A DNA stretch of 64,000 nt from Roseitranquillus sediminis (GTDB lineage: Bacteria; Pseudomonadota; Alphaproteobacteria; Rhodobacterales; Rhodobacteraceae), in assembly GCF_016918935.1 (NCBI RefSeq), contig NZ_JAFFOB010000018.1:197915-261914 (forward strand), in the 5' to 3' direction. Numbering within the stretch: the first letter of the stretch is position 1; each line of letters opens with the position of its first letter. The translations under genes were made by a program, and so were the position numbers. Shown here piece after piece: positions 63,156 through 64,000 of this stretch. The notes below the pieces were generated by a model that did not search any database, was not told the DNA's origin, and saw nothing but the letters and a program-made list of their open reading frames with translations.

Positions 63156-63958
63156 CTCAACGATGGACGATCAGCGCGCATGTCCGCTGGCTTTTCACCG
63201 AGCTGCCGTTCGAGGAGCGCGTGGAGGCCGCCGCGCGTGCAGGGTTCGGCGCGGTCGAGGACCCGGAGGCGTGGCGCATTCCGGCCGAGGACTGGCGCGC
63301 GCGCCTATCCGCCGCTGAGCTGGGGCTTGCGCAGGTGGGCATCTACGGCGGCGACCGCGCCAAAGGCGAGAAGGGAATCGCCGGCCTGCCCGACCGCCGC
63401 GCCGAGTTCCGCGATACGTTCGATGAAGGGCTTGATTTCGCCGCCGCGGTCGGATCGCCGCTGGTCCATGTCATGGCCGGCATCGTCCCGCGGGCGAGCC
63501 GCGGAAGCGCGCATCTGGAATGCCTGGCCGAGAACCTCGCCCACGCTCAGACGCAGGCGGCGAGGCGCGGCCTGAGGGTGATCGTCGAGCCGATGTGCCG
63601 GGAGGCCGTGCCGGACTACCTGATCGCTACGCCGGCAGAAGCCACCGCAGTCATAGACGCCGCGGGCGTAGATGGGATCGGGCTGCTGCTGGACGTCTAC
63701 CACACCGCCGCCGAAGGGCTGGATCCGTCCGCGACGATCCGCGACCTTGGCTCGAGGATCGCCCACGTCCACCTGTCCGACTACCCCGGCCGGCATGAAC
63801 CCGGCACCGGCGGCGTCGACTTCGTCGCGCTCTGTGCCTCGCTGAGTGCCATCGGCTATTCCGGTGCGCTCGGCTGCGAATACGAACCTGCTCGCGCCAC
63901 AAGCGATGGCCTGGACTGGATTGACCGGCTGACCACGAAGGAAGGGATGATCTCATGA
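63152..63958 (+). CDS. otnI: 2-oxo-tetronate isomerase-like protein (OtnI, hydroxypyruvate isomerase family)
   Basis: A 268-residue TIM-barrel isomerase. Family marks are ISAHVRWLFTELPFEERVEA at the start, LVHVMAGIVPR, LRVIVEPMCR (metal Glu), GIGLLLDVYHTAAEG (Asp/His), HVHLSDYPGRHEPGTGGVDF and GCEYEPARAT. OtnI converts 2-oxo-tetronate to 3-oxo-tetronate; the same fold includes hydroxypyruvate isomerase. GTG 63152 overlaps the aldolase stop (GTGA). With OtnK and OtnC it completes the known route from 2-oxo-tetronate to DHAP. Confidence 0.9.
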   Translation: MTQRWTISAHVRWLFTELPFEERVEAAARAGFGAVEDPEAWRIPAEDWRARLSAAELGLAQVGIYGGDRAKGEKGIAGLPDRRAEFRDTFDEGLDFAAAVGSPLVHVMAGIVPRASRGSAHLECLAENLAHAQTQAARRGLRVIVEPMCREAVPDYLIATPAEATAVIDAAGVDGIGLLLDVYHTAAEGLDPSATIRDLGSRIAHVHLSDYPGRHEPGTGGVDFVALCASLSAIGYSGALGCEYEPARATSDGLDWIDRLTTKEGMIS

Positions 63959-64000
63959 CCCGCACCCCCGCGATCCTGCGCCCGGACGAACGCCCCACCA
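63955..64000 (+). CDS. Next gene of the tetronate-type operon, 5' end only
   Basis: ATG 63955 overlaps the isomerase stop (ATGA) and encodes MTRTPAILRPDERPT before the window ends. The coupling shows it belongs to the same operon. Fifteen residues are too few for a firm assignment; the opening vaguely resembles small cupin proteins. Confidence 0.6.
   Translation, partial: MTRTPAILRPDERPT

Overview
The window is GC-rich DNA from an alphaproteobacterium, most likely Rhodobacterales (Rhodobacteraceae-like). Support comes from the abundance of TRAP and tripartite tricarboxylate (TTT) transporters, the adjacent mrcA and prfB genes, an RF2 with SPY in place of SPF, a GAAC-N7-GAAC LexA-type box, and many start/stop overlaps (ATGA, GTGA, TGATG). 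Assignments rest on reading the sequence and on family knowledge; no database search was run.

Positions 1-32 kb are mostly housekeeping and envelope genes. An IS5-type transposase tail at the left edge is followed by lpdA, a DUF924 protein with an MFS permease, queA, a Bcp peroxiredoxin, an M23 peptidase-bactofilin pair, prfB, mrcA (PBP1A), a TRAP transporter (DctQ-DctM-DctP), an Mla-type lipid transport operon with a PqiC-like lipoprotein, a DUF6489 protein, an endonuclease/phosphatase-fold protein and a cytochrome b561. Next come a three-gene membrane-lipid cluster (CDP-alcohol phosphotransferase, sulfatase-fold transferase, LPG-synthase-type membrane protein), an NMT1/THI5-type ABC importer whose permease is two domains fused in one chain, a membrane/peptidoglycan-binding gene broken by an amber codon, tRNA-Leu(UAA), a TPR protein, a rhomboid protease and an inositol monophosphatase.

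Positions 31-44 kb hold metR/metF with an exact MetR box between them, a DHA2 drug exporter, two convergent universal stress proteins, and a stand-alone DnaE2 C-terminal OB domain directly behind a LexA box. A [2Fe-2S] ferredoxin follows. Then comes an IclR regulator divergent from a self-sufficient P450 of the CYP116B type (P450, FMN reductase and ferredoxin in one chain), which is co-directional with a second TRAP transporter (DctP-DctQ-DctM).

Positions 44-64 kb are a hydroxy-acid catabolic region built from two similar modules. Each has tctC-tctB-tctA-gntR on the minus strand and, divergently, an operon containing an FMN alpha-hydroxy-acid oxidase. Module 1 adds two D-2-hydroxyacid dehydrogenases, an RraA-type aldolase, an FAH-family hydrolase and another permease. 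Module 2 adds a signal-less ModA-like binding protein, an Asp/Glu-racemase-like protein, and a set resembling OtnK, OtnC and OtnI, the 2-oxo-tetronate to DHAP route. I infer that module 2 imports a four-carbon sugar acid through a TTT transporter and oxidises it with a flavin enzyme instead of the usual NAD dehydrogenase. The window ends in the next gene of that operon.
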